12,771 nucleotides of DNA. It comes from JBEDKD01 sp041172365. Lineage in GTDB: Bacteria > Cyanobacteriota > Cyanobacteriia > Cyanobacteriales > Microcoleaceae. A program made the position numbers and the translations under genes. The notes beneath the pieces were generated by a model. That model was not told the origin of the DNA, did not search any database, and worked only from the letters and a program-made list of their open reading frames with translations. Location of the stretch: assembly GCA_041172365.1 (NCBI GenBank), contig JBEDKD010000169.1, positions 1 to 12,771 on the forward strand, written 5' to 3'. This document shows, one piece after another, positions 12,753 to 12,771 of the stretch. Positions within the stretch are counted from its first letter, which is position 1; each line of letters begins with the position of its first letter.

Positions 12753-12771
12753 TATGGGTAATGGGGATTGG

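Overview
The window comes from a cyanobacterial chromosome. HIP1-type octamers (GCGATCGC or near variants) are frequent, for example near 3969, 5490, 7344 and 12343. Several interspersed palindromic repeat families of the kind found in filamentous cyanobacteria are present (AGAAACCGGGTTTCT, GTAGGGACACGGCA arms, CTTCCTT and CCCCAGT heptamers), and there is a urease accessory pair. A Planktothrix/Oscillatoria-like host is a guess from repeat style only; no rRNA or marker gene is in the window.

Layout, left to right. 1-1162 (-): N-terminal 387 codons of an HTH + NACHT-type STAND ATPase that runs off the left edge. 1163-1952: no gene, but a dense set of hairpin repeats and a 25-bp tandem array. 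1953-2228 (+): orphan HigA-like antitoxin that appears to have lost its helix-turn-helix core. 2229-2538: palindromic repeats. 2539-3426 (+): RarD/EamA-type transporter. 3526-3717 (+): small Cys-motif single-span membrane protein. 3718-4149: four ~70-bp inverted-repeat units and a strong terminator-like hairpin. 4150-4737 (-): exported Thr/Ser-rich protein with in-frame minisatellite. 5075-6286 (-): MFS transporter. 6449-6928 (+): exported protein of unknown role. 7092-7418 (-): MNT nucleotidyltransferase antitoxin followed by an 8-codon stump of its HEPN toxin. 7441-7744: tandem repeats and a portable promoter-like segment. 7771-9257 (+): a compositionally different block holding an unknown 281-aa protein, a five-repeat cas-less CRISPR array that overlaps its 3' end, and a small secreted protein. 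9510-12752 (-): moeB/moeZ-type ThiF-rhodanese enzyme, an IS630-like transposase remnant, ureG and ureF.

How it fits together. The right end is ordinary metabolism: sulfur transfer/cofactor activation and urease nickel loading (UreF and UreG cooperate). The left and centre form an accessory zone with one possible defence gene (NACHT), two broken toxin-antitoxin loci, a CRISPR array without cas genes, and many repeats at the break points. The clearest unexpected observations are: (i) an exact 109-bp sequence carrying a plausible promoter placed just upstream of two unrelated genes (1953 and 7771); (ii) a protein whose last residues are encoded by CRISPR repeat 1; (iii) truncation of the HEPN gene at codon 8 in an otherwise preserved ATGA-overlapped pair; and (iv) a stepwise size series (0, 24, 50 bp) of an insert inside one repeat family. 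No single complete novel system is demonstrable from sequence alone.
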